This document shows, one piece after another, positions 22,614 to 32,900 of a stretch of DNA of 40,177 nucleotides. The position numbers and the translations under genes are program-made. The DNA comes from Collinsella tanakaei YIT 12063 (GTDB lineage: Bacteria; Actinomycetota; Coriobacteriia; Coriobacteriales; Coriobacteriaceae), in NCBI RefSeq assembly GCF_000225705.1, contig NZ_JH126474.1, positions 1 to 40,177 on the forward strand, in the 5' to 3' direction. Every line of letters begins with the position of its first letter. Within the stretch, counting starts at the first letter, position 1. A model generated the notes under the pieces. That model worked only from the letters and a program-made list of their open reading frames with translations. It was not told where the DNA came from and searched no databases.

Positions 22614-23672
22614 CTACTGGTCGGAGGATTTTTTAACTGCGAAACGTTGCTTAAGCTGACCGCAGGCGGCGTCGATGTCATTGCCGCGAGAATTGCGAAT
22701 GGTCGTCTCGACGCCGTGCATGGTGAGACGGCGCTGAAGGGTCTCGACCTTCTCCATGGGCGACGGCTTGAGGGGGCTGTCGGGGACATCGTTTAGCTGG
22801 ATCAAGTTGACGTGGCATAGCGTGCCCTGACAGAAGTCTATGAGAGCCTGCATCTCGGGGTTGTTGTCGTTTACGCCGTCGATCATGGCGTATTCGTACG
22901 TGGGGCGGCGACCGGTCTTCTCGACGTAGTCCTGAATAGCTTCGTGGAGGCGCAGGAGCGTGTGCTTCTTTACACCCGGCATAAGCTTATTGCGGGTGGA
23001 CTGCACAGCGGAATGCAGGGAGATTGCCAGAGTGAACTGCTCGGGTAACTCGGCAAAACGCTTAATACCAGGGATGACACCGCAGGTGGAAACGGTGAGA
23101 TGGCGAGCACCGATCTCAAGGCCGCCTGGGGCGTTGAGCTTGCGAAGTGCAGATACAACGTTGTCGAAGTTTGCAAAGGGCTCGCCTTGGCCCATGAAGA
23201 CGACGCTGGTCACTCGTTCACCAAAGTCGCGGGAGACGTGAAGGACCTGATCGACCATTTCTTGATCGGTGAGAGATCTGGTGAGGCCGTTCATGCCGGT
23301 AGCGCAAAATGCACAGCCCATAGCACAGCCAGCTTGAGAAGAAATGCAGACAGCGAGCTTGTTCTTGCTGGGCATGCCAACGGTCTCAACGGAGACGCCG
23401 TCACTGAATTGGAGCAGGTATTTGCGGGAGCCGTCACGTGAAACCTGCTTGGCGCGTTCGACGGGGATGTTGAAGCCATAGGATTCAGCCAGCTTCTCCC
23501 TAAAGACTTTAGGTAGATTGGTCATATCATCAAACGAACATACGTTCTTATCGAAGATCCATTCACGAAGCTGCTTAGCGCGGAAAGCAGGCTGGCCAAG
23601 CTCCTTGGTAAGGGCGACCAGGTCATCTTCGGAAAGGGATCGAATGTCGCGCAGGGGTTTTGTACGTTCCAT
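22614..23672 (-). CDS. rlmN: 23S rRNA/tRNA adenine C2-methyltransferase RlmN
   Basis: A 352-residue radical-SAM enzyme that methylates C2 of A2503 in 23S rRNA and A37 of some tRNAs. The iron-sulfur motif is CAMGCAFC (C116, C120, C123). MGQGEP and SLHSAVQSTRNKLMP are typical RlmN segments, and the C-terminal methyl-accepting Cys lies in DAACGQL (C337). The residue pattern fits RlmN rather than the resistance enzyme Cfr; the chromosomal setting agrees. It is a single-gene unit on the minus strand between the parAB operon and ddl, with its own terminator. Confidence 0.96.
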   Translation of the reverse strand: MERTKPLRDIRSLSEDDLVALTKELGQPAFRAKQLREWIFDKNVCSFDDMTNLPKVFREKLAESYGFNIPVERAKQVSRDGSRKYLLQFSDGVSVETVGMPSKNKLAVCISSQAGCAMGCAFCATGMNGLTRSLTDQEMVDQVLHVSRDFGERVTSVVFMGQGEPFANFDNVVSALRKLNAPGGLEIGARHLTVSTCGVIPGIKRFAELPEQFTLAISLHSAVQSTRNKLMPGVKKHTLLRLHEAIQDYVEKTGRRPTYEYAMIDGVNDNNPEMQALIDFCQGTLCHVNLIQLNDVPDSPLKPSPMEKVETLQRRLTMHGVETTIRNSRGNDIDAACGQLKQRFAVKKSSDQ

Positions 23673-23817
23673 TAGCGGCCTTTCAAAGGGGGTAATAGGT
23701 AAAGATGCTTATACAATAAGGGATGCGAAATAAAGATGCGCCTGCGTATCGTGTAAAACAGCGAAAACGCCTAGATTGGACGCATGCTATCTATCGAGAA
23801 GGGTGGAGGGTGATCTC

Positions 23818-24777
23818 ATGGTAGAGATCAATCGTGCCAAGATGCGCGTAGCAGTGCTTGCTGGAGGACGCTCGAGCGAGCGAGAGATCTCGTTCTCGTC
23901 CGGAAAAAACGTGGTCGATGCGCTGCGCACCGCCGGCTTTGGCGAGGTTGAGATGCTCGACCCCGCTTCTGAGACGTTTTTGAGCGACCTGACGGGTGGT
24001 TCGTTTGACGTGGCCTTTATCGCGCTGCATGGCGAGGGCGGAGAAGACGGTAAGATCCAGAGCGTTTTGGACTTCTGCGGAATCCCCTACACCGGATCTG
24101 ACGTGACGTCGAGCGCCCTTGCGGCAGATAAGGACCTTTCCAAGGTGATGTACGAGCGCGCGGGGATTCCCGTTGCCCCCGGCGTGTCGCTGGTCCGCGG
24201 CCAGTCGTATGATTTGGACGAGATTCTGTCGATAGTGAGCGACCACTGCTTTGTGAAGCCGGCTGTTAACGGCTCGAGCTATGGCATCACCTATGTGAAG
24301 AAGGCCCAAGACCTGCAGGCGGCAATCGATGTGGCCTTTGGTTTTGGCGACAAGGTTCTTATAGAGAAGCGCATAGAGGGCACCGAGATCACCGTGGGCG
24401 TATACGGCGGCGATAACCTGCGCGCTCTGCCCATTGTCGAGATCCTCAAGCAGGAGGACGCAGACTTCTTCGACCTTCGCGTGAAGTATATCTCGCCCGA
24501 TAAAATCCACCGTATTCCTGCTCAGATCTCTGAGGCGGACTACTCACGTGCCCAGGAGCTTGCGTGTGCCGCGCACCGTGCGCTGGGCTGCATGAGCGTA
24601 TCGCGAAGCGACTTTATTGTGTCTGAGGAGGGCCCGGTCATCCTTGAGACCAACACCATCCCCGGCATGACGGATACGTCGCTCTACCCTGACGAGATTC
24701 GCCATACGGACGATCTGACGTTCCCTGAAGTCTGCGCCTCCTTTATCCAGATGGCCATCGACCGCGCTGAGAAGTGA
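23818..24777 (+). CDS. ddl: D-alanine--D-alanine ligase
   Basis: A 319-residue ATP-grasp enzyme that joins two D-alanines for peptidoglycan precursors in the cytoplasm. Visible motifs are VLAGGRSSEREIS (N-terminal substrate-binding Glu), ALHGEGGEDG, GIPYTGSD, the ATP-grasp strand VLIEKRIEGTEITVGVY, and the metal-binding VILETNTIPGMTDTS. The omega-loop reads RVKYIS; Tyr rather than Phe there fits D-Ala-D-Ala rather than D-Ala-D-Lac products, so no intrinsic glycopeptide resistance is predicted. The ATG at 23818 is preferred because GGAGGG lies about 8 bases upstream; an in-frame start at 23776 lacks a good site. It overlaps the next gene by 4 bases. Confidence 0.95.
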   Translation: MVEINRAKMRVAVLAGGRSSEREISFSSGKNVVDALRTAGFGEVEMLDPASETFLSDLTGGSFDVAFIALHGEGGEDGKIQSVLDFCGIPYTGSDVTSSALAADKDLSKVMYERAGIPVAPGVSLVRGQSYDLDEILSIVSDHCFVKPAVNGSSYGITYVKKAQDLQAAIDVAFGFGDKVLIEKRIEGTEITVGVYGGDNLRALPIVEILKQEDADFFDLRVKYISPDKIHRIPAQISEADYSRAQELACAAHRALGCMSVSRSDFIVSEEGPVILETNTIPGMTDTSLYPDEIRHTDDLTFPEVCASFIQMAIDRAEK

Positions 24778-27683
24778 TACATCTGAACGCCAACACCTAC
24801 AACAACATGGCCGCGGCGGTGCTTCCGGGCACCCCCGGTTTTGTTATCGAGCAATACGCGACGCTTACCGAGCGCGCCAAGAATCGCTCCTTTGGCCTTA
24901 TTGAGGATGATGTGATCGTTCTTGATACGGAGACCACCGGACTATCGTGTGCGGAAAACGAGCTCATAGAGATTTCCGCAGCGCGCCTGCGCGGCCGCGA
25001 AGTGGTGGATCGCTTTGACACCTTTGTGCATCCCAACGGTCTAATCCCGCCGGAGATTACCGAGCTCACTAGTATTACCAACGCTGACGTGGCGCATGCC
25101 CCGCGCGCGGAAGAGGCCGTTGCCGCGCTTGAGGAGTTTGTCCAAGGATGCCCGGTTATCGCCCACAACGCAACGTTTGACCGCTCGTTTATCGAATCGG
25201 TCAAGGGCGGCGTGAGGGTGAGCGATATCTGGATTGACTCGCTGGCGCTTTCGCGCATCGCTTTGCCCCGTTTGAGTTCGCATAAGCTGGCAACCATGGC
25301 CGAGCTGTTTGGGTGTTCGGCCGTATCTCACCGCGCGTCAGATGATGTCGAGGCTCTTTGCGGAGTCTGGCGCATCTTGCTGTGCGCTCTCACGGATCTT
25401 CCCGGAGGTCTGATGAGGCTGCTGGCTGACATGCATCCTGACGTGCGCTGGCCGTATCGACCCATCTTCTCGTTCCTTGCTGGCGAGCGGCAGGGCGAGA
25501 CGTTCTCTCTAGAGGCGGCGAGGGCGCAGGTTATGCAGGCGGACGCTGAGCCGGACCACATCGATGCGGACGAGCTTCCGGGTCTTACCATGCCTCGACG
25601 CGATGAGATTGAGCTGAGGTACGCCCCCGGCGGCCTGGTGAACGACATGTACTCCTCGTACGAGCCCCGCGCGGAGCAGATTGTGATGGCGTCTGAGGTG
25701 CGCGATGCGTTCGCAACGTCGACGCACCGGGTTATCGAGGCGGGAACGGGCGTTGGAAAATCAATCGCCTATCTTGTCCCAGCTGCAGAGGCGGCGAAAA
25801 GGAACAAGATCACAGTTGGCATCGCGACCAAATCGAACAACCTTACCGACCAGCTTATGTATCAAGAGCTGCCAAAACTTGCTCGTGAGCTAGATGGCGG
25901 GCTCTCGTTTTGCGCGCTTAAGGGCTTTGATCATTACCCGTGCCTGCTCAAACTCGAGTCCCTGGCTGCTGGCAGGGAGATCACTACAAACCGAGATCCG
26001 GCGGATACGCTGACCGCCATAGCGGTGCTGTATGCATTTGCCTGCCAATCCCCCACGGGTGACTTGGATTCGCTTGGCATTAGGTGGAGGAGCGTCAACA
26101 GGGCGGATCTCACCACCTCATCAAGGGAATGTGCCCGCGGGAATTGCCGCTTCTTTAACAGGGGTTGCTTTGTGCGCTGCGCTCGTCGGCGTGCTGCAAA
26201 GGCGGACATTGTTGTTACGAATCACTCACTGCTGTTTAGAAACGTTGCAGCTGATGGCAAGATTCTGCCGCCCATTCGCCATTGGATTATCGACGAGGCC
26301 CATTCGGTTGAGAAGGAGGCCCGTCGCCAGTGGGCACTAAGCGTTTCGGCAGATGAGTCGCGCATGGTGTTCGAGCGCTTGGGCGGGGCTCAGTCAGGTG
26401 CACTGGGAAGGCTGACGCATGCTCTGGCCTCCTCCGACGCCGCCACCTTGTTTCTGGGCCTGGGTGCCAAGGCGGCGAGCAGCGCCTCAAGGGCGTCGCT
26501 TGCAATGGCGGAGCTCTTCGAGGCCGTGCGAGAGCTATCCCGAAACGGCAAGGCGGATGGCTATGCGGACGCCAACATCTGGATAGGGCCCGAGTTGAGG
26601 GCGCACCGTGGCTGGGAGTACTTTGAGCCGACGGCGCGCACCGCTATCGATGCGCTGGACGAGGCGGGAAAGAACCTTTCCTCGCTTGCGGAGTCGGTTG
26701 GGGCGGAGAATCCAGAGATGGTCATAGAGGTGGCTGACGGAGCTCGACGCATCAAAGAGATGAAGGCTACGCTATCGCTTGTTCTCGAGGGGGCGGACGA
26801 GCATTACGTCTATTCCCTGCAGGTCAACAAGGCTCGCCGTGCGGGTGGAGAAGCCCTTACAGCGGAGCGCATGGACATTGGCGAGGCGCTGGCGGAGCAA
26901 TGGCTGCCCGAGATGCACAGCGTGGTGTTTACGTCTGCAACCGTGACGGTCTCCAACTCGTTTGACCACTTCAATCACTCCGTTGGTCTGGATCGCCTTC
27001 CCAAAGGGAGCTTCTCATGCGTCCAGCTGGAGTCGAGCTATAACTTCCAGGAGAACATGGCAGTTGTGGTGGCGGGCGATATCCCGGATCCGAGAGATCG
27101 CGATGCGTATCTTGCAGCGATGGAGAATTTGCTGGTGGATGTGCATATGGCGATGGGTGGCTCAACGCTCACCCTTTTCACCAATCGCCGAGACATGGAG
27201 GATCTCTATGGTCGTGTGGAGCCTCGCCTGTCGCGCCAGGGGCTGGAGCTTGCCTGCCAGCTGCGCGGAACAAGTGTGAAGCGCCTGCGCGACCGATTCC
27301 TTTCCGAGGAGTCATCGTCCCTCTTCGCCCTCAAGGCATTTTGGGAGGGCTTTGACGCTTCCGGCGATACGTTGCGTTGCGTGGTGATCCCCAAGCTGCC
27401 GTTCGCCAACCCTACGGAACCGCTGTCTTGCGAGCGCAACGTTCGCGAGGAGCGGGCGTGGGCCAAGTATTCGCTGCCGGACGCCGTGCTTGAGGTTAAG
27501 CAGGCGGCCGGCCGGTTGATTAGGACCTCGACCGACCGCGGCGTCTTGGTTCTGGCGGACTCGCGCTTGCTGAGCAAGGGGTACGGCAAGAAGTTCCTCT
27601 CTTCGCTTCCATCCCAATTCCAGCGGATTGATGCGGAACAGGTTGGTCGCTACATCAAGCTGTGGCGCGCCTCACACGAATAG
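24774..27683 (+). CDS. DEDDh exonuclease-DinG-type helicase fusion protein
   Basis: A 969-residue fusion. Residues about 45-205 form a DEDDh 3'-5' exonuclease (VLDTETTGL with D51 and E53, HNATFD with D136, SHRASDD with H186 and D191), all catalytic positions present. Residues about 290-960 form a DinG/XPD-type superfamily 2 helicase: Walker A GTGVGKS (324-330), DEAH (507-510) and a final QAAGRLIR arginine-finger motif. Cys390, 453, 458 and 465 have the spacing of the DinG iron-sulfur cluster, unlike Firmicutes DinG which lack it. It probably acts in DNA repair on flaps, R-loops or D-loops. The GTG start (GTGA) overlaps the ddl stop; a later ATG at 24807 is possible. Confidence 0.88.
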   Translation: MIHLNANTYNNMAAAVLPGTPGFVIEQYATLTERAKNRSFGLIEDDVIVLDTETTGLSCAENELIEISAARLRGREVVDRFDTFVHPNGLIPPEITELTSITNADVAHAPRAEEAVAALEEFVQGCPVIAHNATFDRSFIESVKGGVRVSDIWIDSLALSRIALPRLSSHKLATMAELFGCSAVSHRASDDVEALCGVWRILLCALTDLPGGLMRLLADMHPDVRWPYRPIFSFLAGERQGETFSLEAARAQVMQADAEPDHIDADELPGLTMPRRDEIELRYAPGGLVNDMYSSYEPRAEQIVMASEVRDAFATSTHRVIEAGTGVGKSIAYLVPAAEAAKRNKITVGIATKSNNLTDQLMYQELPKLARELDGGLSFCALKGFDHYPCLLKLESLAAGREITTNRDPADTLTAIAVLYAFACQSPTGDLDSLGIRWRSVNRADLTTSSRECARGNCRFFNRGCFVRCARRRAAKADIVVTNHSLLFRNVAADGKILPPIRHWIIDEAHSVEKEARRQWALSVSADESRMVFERLGGAQSGALGRLTHALASSDAATLFLGLGAKAASSASRASLAMAELFEAVRELSRNGKADGYADANIWIGPELRAHRGWEYFEPTARTAIDALDEAGKNLSSLAESVGAENPEMVIEVADGARRIKEMKATLSLVLEGADEHYVYSLQVNKARRAGGEALTAERMDIGEALAEQWLPEMHSVVFTSATVTVSNSFDHFNHSVGLDRLPKGSFSCVQLESSYNFQENMAVVVAGDIPDPRDRDAYLAAMENLLVDVHMAMGGSTLTLFTNRRDMEDLYGRVEPRLSRQGLELACQLRGTSVKRLRDRFLSEESSSLFALKAFWEGFDASGDTLRCVVIPKLPFANPTEPLSCERNVREERAWAKYSLPDAVLEVKQAAGRLIRTSTDRGVLVLADSRLLSKGYGKKFLSSLPSQFQRIDAEQVGRYIKLWRASHE

Positions 27684-27782
27684 GCGCACCGCGCGGAAAG
27701 TCTAGGGTAAGGTCGCGTCTCTCGCTCGCGTTGCTTGCGGGTGCGGACGGGGAACAGCTGGACAGCGGGCAAGATGGATAGC

Positions 27783-27812
27783 AAAAAGAGGGGTCCGTCC
27801 GGGCCCCTCTTT
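27783..27812. terminator. Terminator hairpin between the convergent DinG-like and WYL genes
   Basis: AAAGAGGGG (27785-27793) pairs with CCCCTCTTT (27804-27812), with further inner pairing. T residues follow on the minus strand, so it mainly serves the WYL operon; the plus-strand side has a poorer T tract. Confidence 0.85.
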
Positions 27813-27869
27813 GCATGGGCGGTACTTCCGGGCTACTTGTCCCTTGCGGTCGCTCGTCAGAATATGGCT

Positions 27870-28814
27870 TTAAGAGATTCTCGACGCCAAGCGATGCGCG
27901 TACTCTACCAGGCGCTGGCGCAGGTCTGAAGGCGATTCGATGATGATTTGACCTCCGGAGCCAAGCACGCGGTCAAACAACCATTCCTCGTCCGCGATGT
28001 AAACGGTCGCCCGTACCCTGCCGTTTTGATCGGCATCGCCGTCTGTATCCGCTATGCCTGCCCAGCCGGCCTGTTCGAGGGTTTCTTTGCTGGGGAATGA
28101 GACGGTCGCTTTGAGCGCACCGGCGGTAAGGCTCTGCTGGATGCTGGCGTTCTCCCAAGGATGAATCTCTACGGAGTCATCGGTGTAGGCAACGTTATCG
28201 ATGCGATCCAGGCGGTAGAGACGTTGCGCGTCCTTCTCCACATCCCAGCCAATCAAGTAAGCGGCATCGCGGTCCTGCTTGATAGCGAGGGGGTCGACCG
28301 TTCTGGGGCGCGGTGCGGTATCGTTCGAGCTTCTATAGGTGAGGATAAGGCGGACGCAGTCTTGGATAGCGATTTCGATCTGCTGGTAGAAGCGCCCGTA
28401 GATGGAGACGGAGCCGATGGTGTCGGGCTGGGGCGTCGCATCGACGGTTTCAAGGGAGAGCATGGCCCGCTCAACGCGCTCGCGCACGCTGGCGTCGATG
28501 TTGAGGAGGTTGAGCACATGTGCGAGAACCATGCCCTCTTGCAGCGACAGGCGGATGGCGTGGAAGGTCGCAACATCGCCCAGCAAAGAGATGGTATCGT
28601 CCTCGATGAAGACGGCCACGCGCGCACCGGATTGACGGTGGGCCAGGCCGCAGAGGGTGTCCACGGCAGAGGTGAGCTGGTCTTCGCTGACCTGCAGCAA
28701 CGTCGCCGTCTGTGCAAACGGCGCGGTTTGGGTGGGCGAGTCGCTCAGCACCTGCAGCAACTCGATGCAGGTGCCAATAAGGGCATCGCCGTGTAGAGCT
28801 GGTTTTCTAGGCAT
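27870..28814 (-). CDS. WYL-domain transcriptional regulator, PafC-like
   Basis: A 314-residue regulator with an N-terminal winged helix-turn-helix region (about 1-75) and a WYL domain (about 150-235) containing AAYLIGWDVEKDAQRLYRLDRI, the YLIGWD...RLDRI hallmark. The WCX domain follows to the end. It overlaps the preceding WYL gene by 8 bases; such tandem pairs are PafB and PafC in actinobacteria. PafBC is a LexA-independent DNA-damage activator that responds to single-stranded DNA in mycobacteria. No proteasome or Pup gene is nearby, so the orthology is provisional. Confidence 0.8.
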   Translation of the reverse strand: MPRKPALHGDALIGTCIELLQVLSDSPTQTAPFAQTATLLQVSEDQLTSAVDTLCGLAHRQSGARVAVFIEDDTISLLGDVATFHAIRLSLQEGMVLAHVLNLLNIDASVRERVERAMLSLETVDATPQPDTIGSVSIYGRFYQQIEIAIQDCVRLILTYRSSNDTAPRPRTVDPLAIKQDRDAAYLIGWDVEKDAQRLYRLDRIDNVAYTDDSVEIHPWENASIQQSLTAGALKATVSFPSKETLEQAGWAGIADTDGDADQNGRVRATVYIADEEWLFDRVLGSGGQIIIESPSDLRQRLVEYAHRLASRIS

Positions 28815-29841
28815 GGGCTTGCACCGCCTTTGAGATACGATTTCGCCAGCAGTCGATAAGGAGCGGGGGCTCCAGGGGCGTCATGCCCATCTGAGAGTGT
28901 TCCAGGCAAAAGCCTGCGGCAGCGTCGAGGTCGCGCACGTCGATGTCCCAGCGCACGCCGTCGGCATGGGGTGCGAGCGTTCCCCTGCCATGGGTGACCG
29001 CTTCGATTTCTGCCCGGGGAACAGAGGCGGGGAAGCTGAACGCGGCGGGTGTGGACGAGGCTCCCTCGAAGTCAAACGTGAAGAAGAGGAAATCCGTGAC
29101 ATCGAAGTCCGCGGGGATAGCGTAAGTGCCCTTTGGTTTCCATACGCGCTGGATGCGGTCGATTCTAAAGGTGCGCACCTGCGAGCTCTTCTCGTCCAAG
29201 CCCGCGAGGTACGACACGCCCTTAACGGAGAAGAGCCCGTAGACGCATACGGTGCGCTTGGTCGCCTCGCCGCGCGCGTTTTCATATTCAAAGGTGAGCT
29301 TAAGGCGCAGCGAAAAGGCGGTCCACACTGCTTCGAGCACGTTGTCCTGCGAGGCGTCCAACAGCCCCGGAAGGTCCGGCGGCGTGAGTCCGCGCGCAGA
29401 GGTGAGTTTTGCGACAATGTGCTCGAGCGGGCGCCTGTAGGGCAGGCCGGGGCTTAAGAGATGGTCTGTCAGCGCCTTTGCAAGCAGGTCGGCATCGTCC
29501 GCGGTGATAAGGCGCGGCACGGCGTGCGTGCGTTCCTGGTCGATCGCCCAAGAACTTTCTTCGCGTTCAGACGCTCCCCGCTCTTTGACCTCGGCGACTA
29601 CAATGCCAAGGCTTTCAAGTTTTTGCCGGTCGCGTTTGAACTGCTTCATGGCGGACTCGCGCTTTGTGGCCGAGTATCCAAGCTCCTCATCGTCCAAAAT
29701 CTGGCTGGTGGTAAGGGGTATGCGTGACGCATTGAGGATAAAGAGCAGGTTGAGAATGCGGTGGACGGCGTCCTGCCGGTCGTTCTCGCGGGCGGATTGC
29801 TGCACTTCGCGCCCGGCTGGGGGCGTGGGCGTTTTTGTCAT
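28807..29841 (-). CDS. WYL-domain transcriptional regulator, PafB-like
   Basis: A 344-residue protein with an N-terminal winged helix (about 25-85, LLFILNASRIPLTTSQILDD and RDRQKLESLGI), a WYL domain (about 170-245: FSVKGVSYLAGLDEKS and RTFRIDRI) and a C-terminal WCX domain. It is the first gene of a two-gene operon with the PafC-like regulator. The two proteins probably act as a heterodimeric or tandem activator. The operon converges on the DinG-like repair gene, a plausible but unproven target. The ATG at 29841 is behind AAGGTTCTCCTATG-type sequence with a modest ribosome-binding site. A divergent gene starts 139 bases away. Confidence 0.8.
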   Translation of the reverse strand: MTKTPTPPAGREVQQSARENDRQDAVHRILNLLFILNASRIPLTTSQILDDEELGYSATKRESAMKQFKRDRQKLESLGIVVAEVKERGASEREESSWAIDQERTHAVPRLITADDADLLAKALTDHLLSPGLPYRRPLEHIVAKLTSARGLTPPDLPGLLDASQDNVLEAVWTAFSLRLKLTFEYENARGEATKRTVCVYGLFSVKGVSYLAGLDEKSSQVRTFRIDRIQRVWKPKGTYAIPADFDVTDFLFFTFDFEGASSTPAAFSFPASVPRAEIEAVTHGRGTLAPHADGVRWDIDVRDLDAAAGFCLEHSQMGMTPLEPPLLIDCWRNRISKAVQAHA

Positions 29842-29980
29842 AGGAGAACCTTTCTACAGAATCAAGCGTTCTTGCGAATTGCTGCAGCTACCAATAAGTA
29901 AGGGTATACTTTCGACTATATACAGGCTTACCGTGGGAGCGGTGTGCCTACATGTAACTATAAGATGATGTGGAGCCCTC

Positions 29981-32900
29981 ATGGCGAATACCCAAAAGTA
30001 TCTCAACCACCTGCTGCAGAACACCGGCATCACGCCGGCATGCAGCGAGGAGGAGCGTGCAGCCGCTGACATCGTTGCCGATATCTTCAGAGACCATGGC
30101 TTTCAGCCCGAGATTCAGGAATTTAGCGCTTCTTCCAGCGAAAAGGTTGCCCAAGCAGCTATGGGCATCATGGTCTTTGTGGGCGCGGTCCTTATGGGCA
30201 TCGGCGGCGCCGTCGGCATTGTGGGCGTCATCATCGCGCTCGCCGGCGCGGTGCTGTTTGTCATGGAACGCTCCGGCCATCCCGTGCTCTCCAACATGGG
30301 AGCTGGCGGCTTGAGTCAAAACGTTATCGCATACCACAAGGCCTCTGGTCCCCTGGCGTCTCCGCGTAACCGCCCGGTTGTGGTGGTCGCCCACTACGAT
30401 TCCCCGCGCGCGGACCTTTTGTCGCAGGAGCCCTATGCTTCTTATCGGCCCATGCTGGTGAAGCTGCTGCCCTTCGCCATGATTGCCCCCGCGATTTTGG
30501 CCGTGGTGCGCCTTCTGCCCGTGCCCGCCCCGGCAAAGATCGTGCTTTGGATCCTCGCCATCATTGTCGCGCTGGTTCCCCTTGCCAACGCCGTGGCGAT
30601 CATAGCCAACAAGTTTGTGCTTCCGTACACGTCCGGTTCCGTCTGCAACAAGTCTTCCGTTGCCGCCATGCTTGGCGTTATGGATGCGGTCTCCCCGTAC
30701 CAGGGCGTCAACGAGTTCCCCGGCGACGTTCCGTTTGACCAGTACATGGAAGAGCAGCGCTCTTACGCCCCCGTTATGGAGCTGGTTGACCAAGACGCCG
30801 TGGATGCGGACTTTGAGGATGAGTATGGCGCGGCCGCCCCTGCGGACGAGCAGGTTGAGGAGCAGGATGAGGCAAGCGCCGTTGATGCGTCTACCCCGTC
30901 CGCCGCTGCTTATGATGAGGACGATGAGTCTTCCGACGCCGCCGCCACCGCCATGTGGTCCGCACTTGATGCCGAGACCACGGTAGCTGCGGGCGTCGAG
31001 GCCGCCCGCCGCGCAAACCAAGCCGCCGCTGCCGTGCAGCCCGTATCTCAGCCCGTGGCTGACCCGGGCTCCACCGTCGCTATGACCTCCGAGCAGTTTG
31101 CCGCGGCTCTGCTTAATACCGACGTTCAAGTGGAGGGCTCTGCGCAGGCCGCTTCCGCTGACAAAGCCGTTGCGTTTGAGGTTGCGCCCGAGGCGCAGAC
31201 CGCTGCGCCCGCAGTATCTGCCGAGCCCGAGGGACCCGCTCTCCCCATCAACGCATCGGGTAATATTCGCTATGGCGTTGAGGTTCTTCGCGCCCTTGGC
31301 ATGGTTTCGTCCGCGTGCGCAATCGAGTACGAGGCGGGAGCTTCCGCTGTTCCTCCCGTGAAGCCGGAGCCCCAGCCCGTTGTCCAGCCGGCTGTCCAGC
31401 CCGCGGTGCCGGCTGCGGTTCAGTCCGTGCTTCAGCCGGTCGAGAGCTCCGCGCGTCAAGTAGAAGATGTGCCCGCGCCCGTTGCCGGCTACCATGAGGT
31501 TGCGCCGACGCCGGCGGACGGCGATAGCATGCCCGCTTCCCATAATCCCGTTTCTGAGTATGAGGACGATGAGGCCTACACGCCTCTTACGGATGAGAGC
31601 TATGAGTCTCAGACGGTTGAATCCGCTGCTTATGAAGAGGCGCCCATCGAGGAGGACCTTGAACCCCAGCGCGTCGACCAAACGTCCATGTGGGCGGTTC
31701 CGGCAGAGTTTGGCGGCTCCTCCGCTTACGCAGAGGATGAGGCGACGGGGCAGCAGAACGACGAGGACTCGTTTGATGGGTATGAAGATGAGTCCGACCA
31801 GTCCATGCGTAGCGCATACCTTAATTACGCCGATGATGCGGATGACTATATTCTTGAAGCTGAATACGAAATCATCGACGACGGCATGTATGACGAGATC
31901 GATGAAAGTGTTGAGGACGTCGCCGTTGAAGAGGCATCTGAGGAGGTCTCGCAGGACGACGAAATCGTTGATGATGACGAGGCAGCCTCTGATATCGATG
32001 AGGTAATCGACGCCGTCGATGACGCTGATGCAAGTGATTTCGACATCGATGATGAGGACGCTGATACCGAGGGCGCTTCTGAGGAGGAGCCTGCAGAGGA
32101 AGCTGAAGTTTGCGATGGCGATGAAGTGGAGGGCGAAAACTCCTTCAATGGCGAGGGCGTTGTATCCGAGTCCGAGCTCGTGGATATCGAAGGGGAAGTT
32201 GCTGAGTCTGTTTCCATCGACGCTGTCGAGGAAGGCGATTCTGCAGATGAGTCGAGCGTAGGGTCCGATGGGGATGCCGAATCGGTCGAGCCGAGTGATT
32301 CTACGGTTGATGGTCAGGGCGAGGTTCAGCCTGTCGAGCAGCCCATGGTTGATGTGACGGCTGACACCCAGCTGTTCCAGATGCCGCAAAACGTCATGAA
32401 GCCGGGTGCGACTCAAGCTATGCCCATGCCGCCTGCCACCGAGCACACGATGCCTCGTCGCCCCGTGGAGACGGTGGATTCCCTTATGGCCCAGATCGCA
32501 CAGCCGCAGCCCGCGGTTCATGTTCCGCCGCGCTCAATCAACGTGCCGGATATCTCTGTTCCCGCGAACGCCCGCCGTATCCCCGCGGTTCCCGGCATCG
32601 AGGCGTTCCAGCAACAGAATGCGTCGCAGAACAGGTCTCCGCTGTTTGATTTGCCCGACCCCTCGGTGAAGCCCGCCGATCCCTTTGCGTCGGCTTCCCC
32701 CTCCACCACGTCTGCAGCCAGCAGGGGCTTCTCCGTTGTGAGCTCAGCGCCCCAGCCCACGCCCGCTCCCGCTCCCGTACAAGAACAGCAGGTCTTTGAG
32801 ACTATTAAGGCCCCCGCCCCGCAGCCCAAGAAGCAGCGCCGCGGCCTGGGCGGCCTGTTTGGTCGCAAGAAGAAGCAGCAGGAAAGCATGAGTGAGTGGC

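Noticed and set aside
23427-23442. Half parS (TCACGTGAAAC) in rlmN
   Set aside because: Only one arm is intact, so it is unlikely to load ParB.
22614-23672. Possibility that the radical-SAM methyltransferase is the resistance gene cfr
   Set aside because: Sequence pattern and chromosomal setting fit housekeeping RlmN, and there are no mobile-element signatures around it.
29948-32521. Open frame of about 857 codons on the minus strand opposite the M28-like gene
   Set aside because: Antisense of a repetitive acidic coding stretch; low-complexity Arg/Gly/Leu/His sequence, no ribosome-binding site, and it overlaps a better-supported gene.
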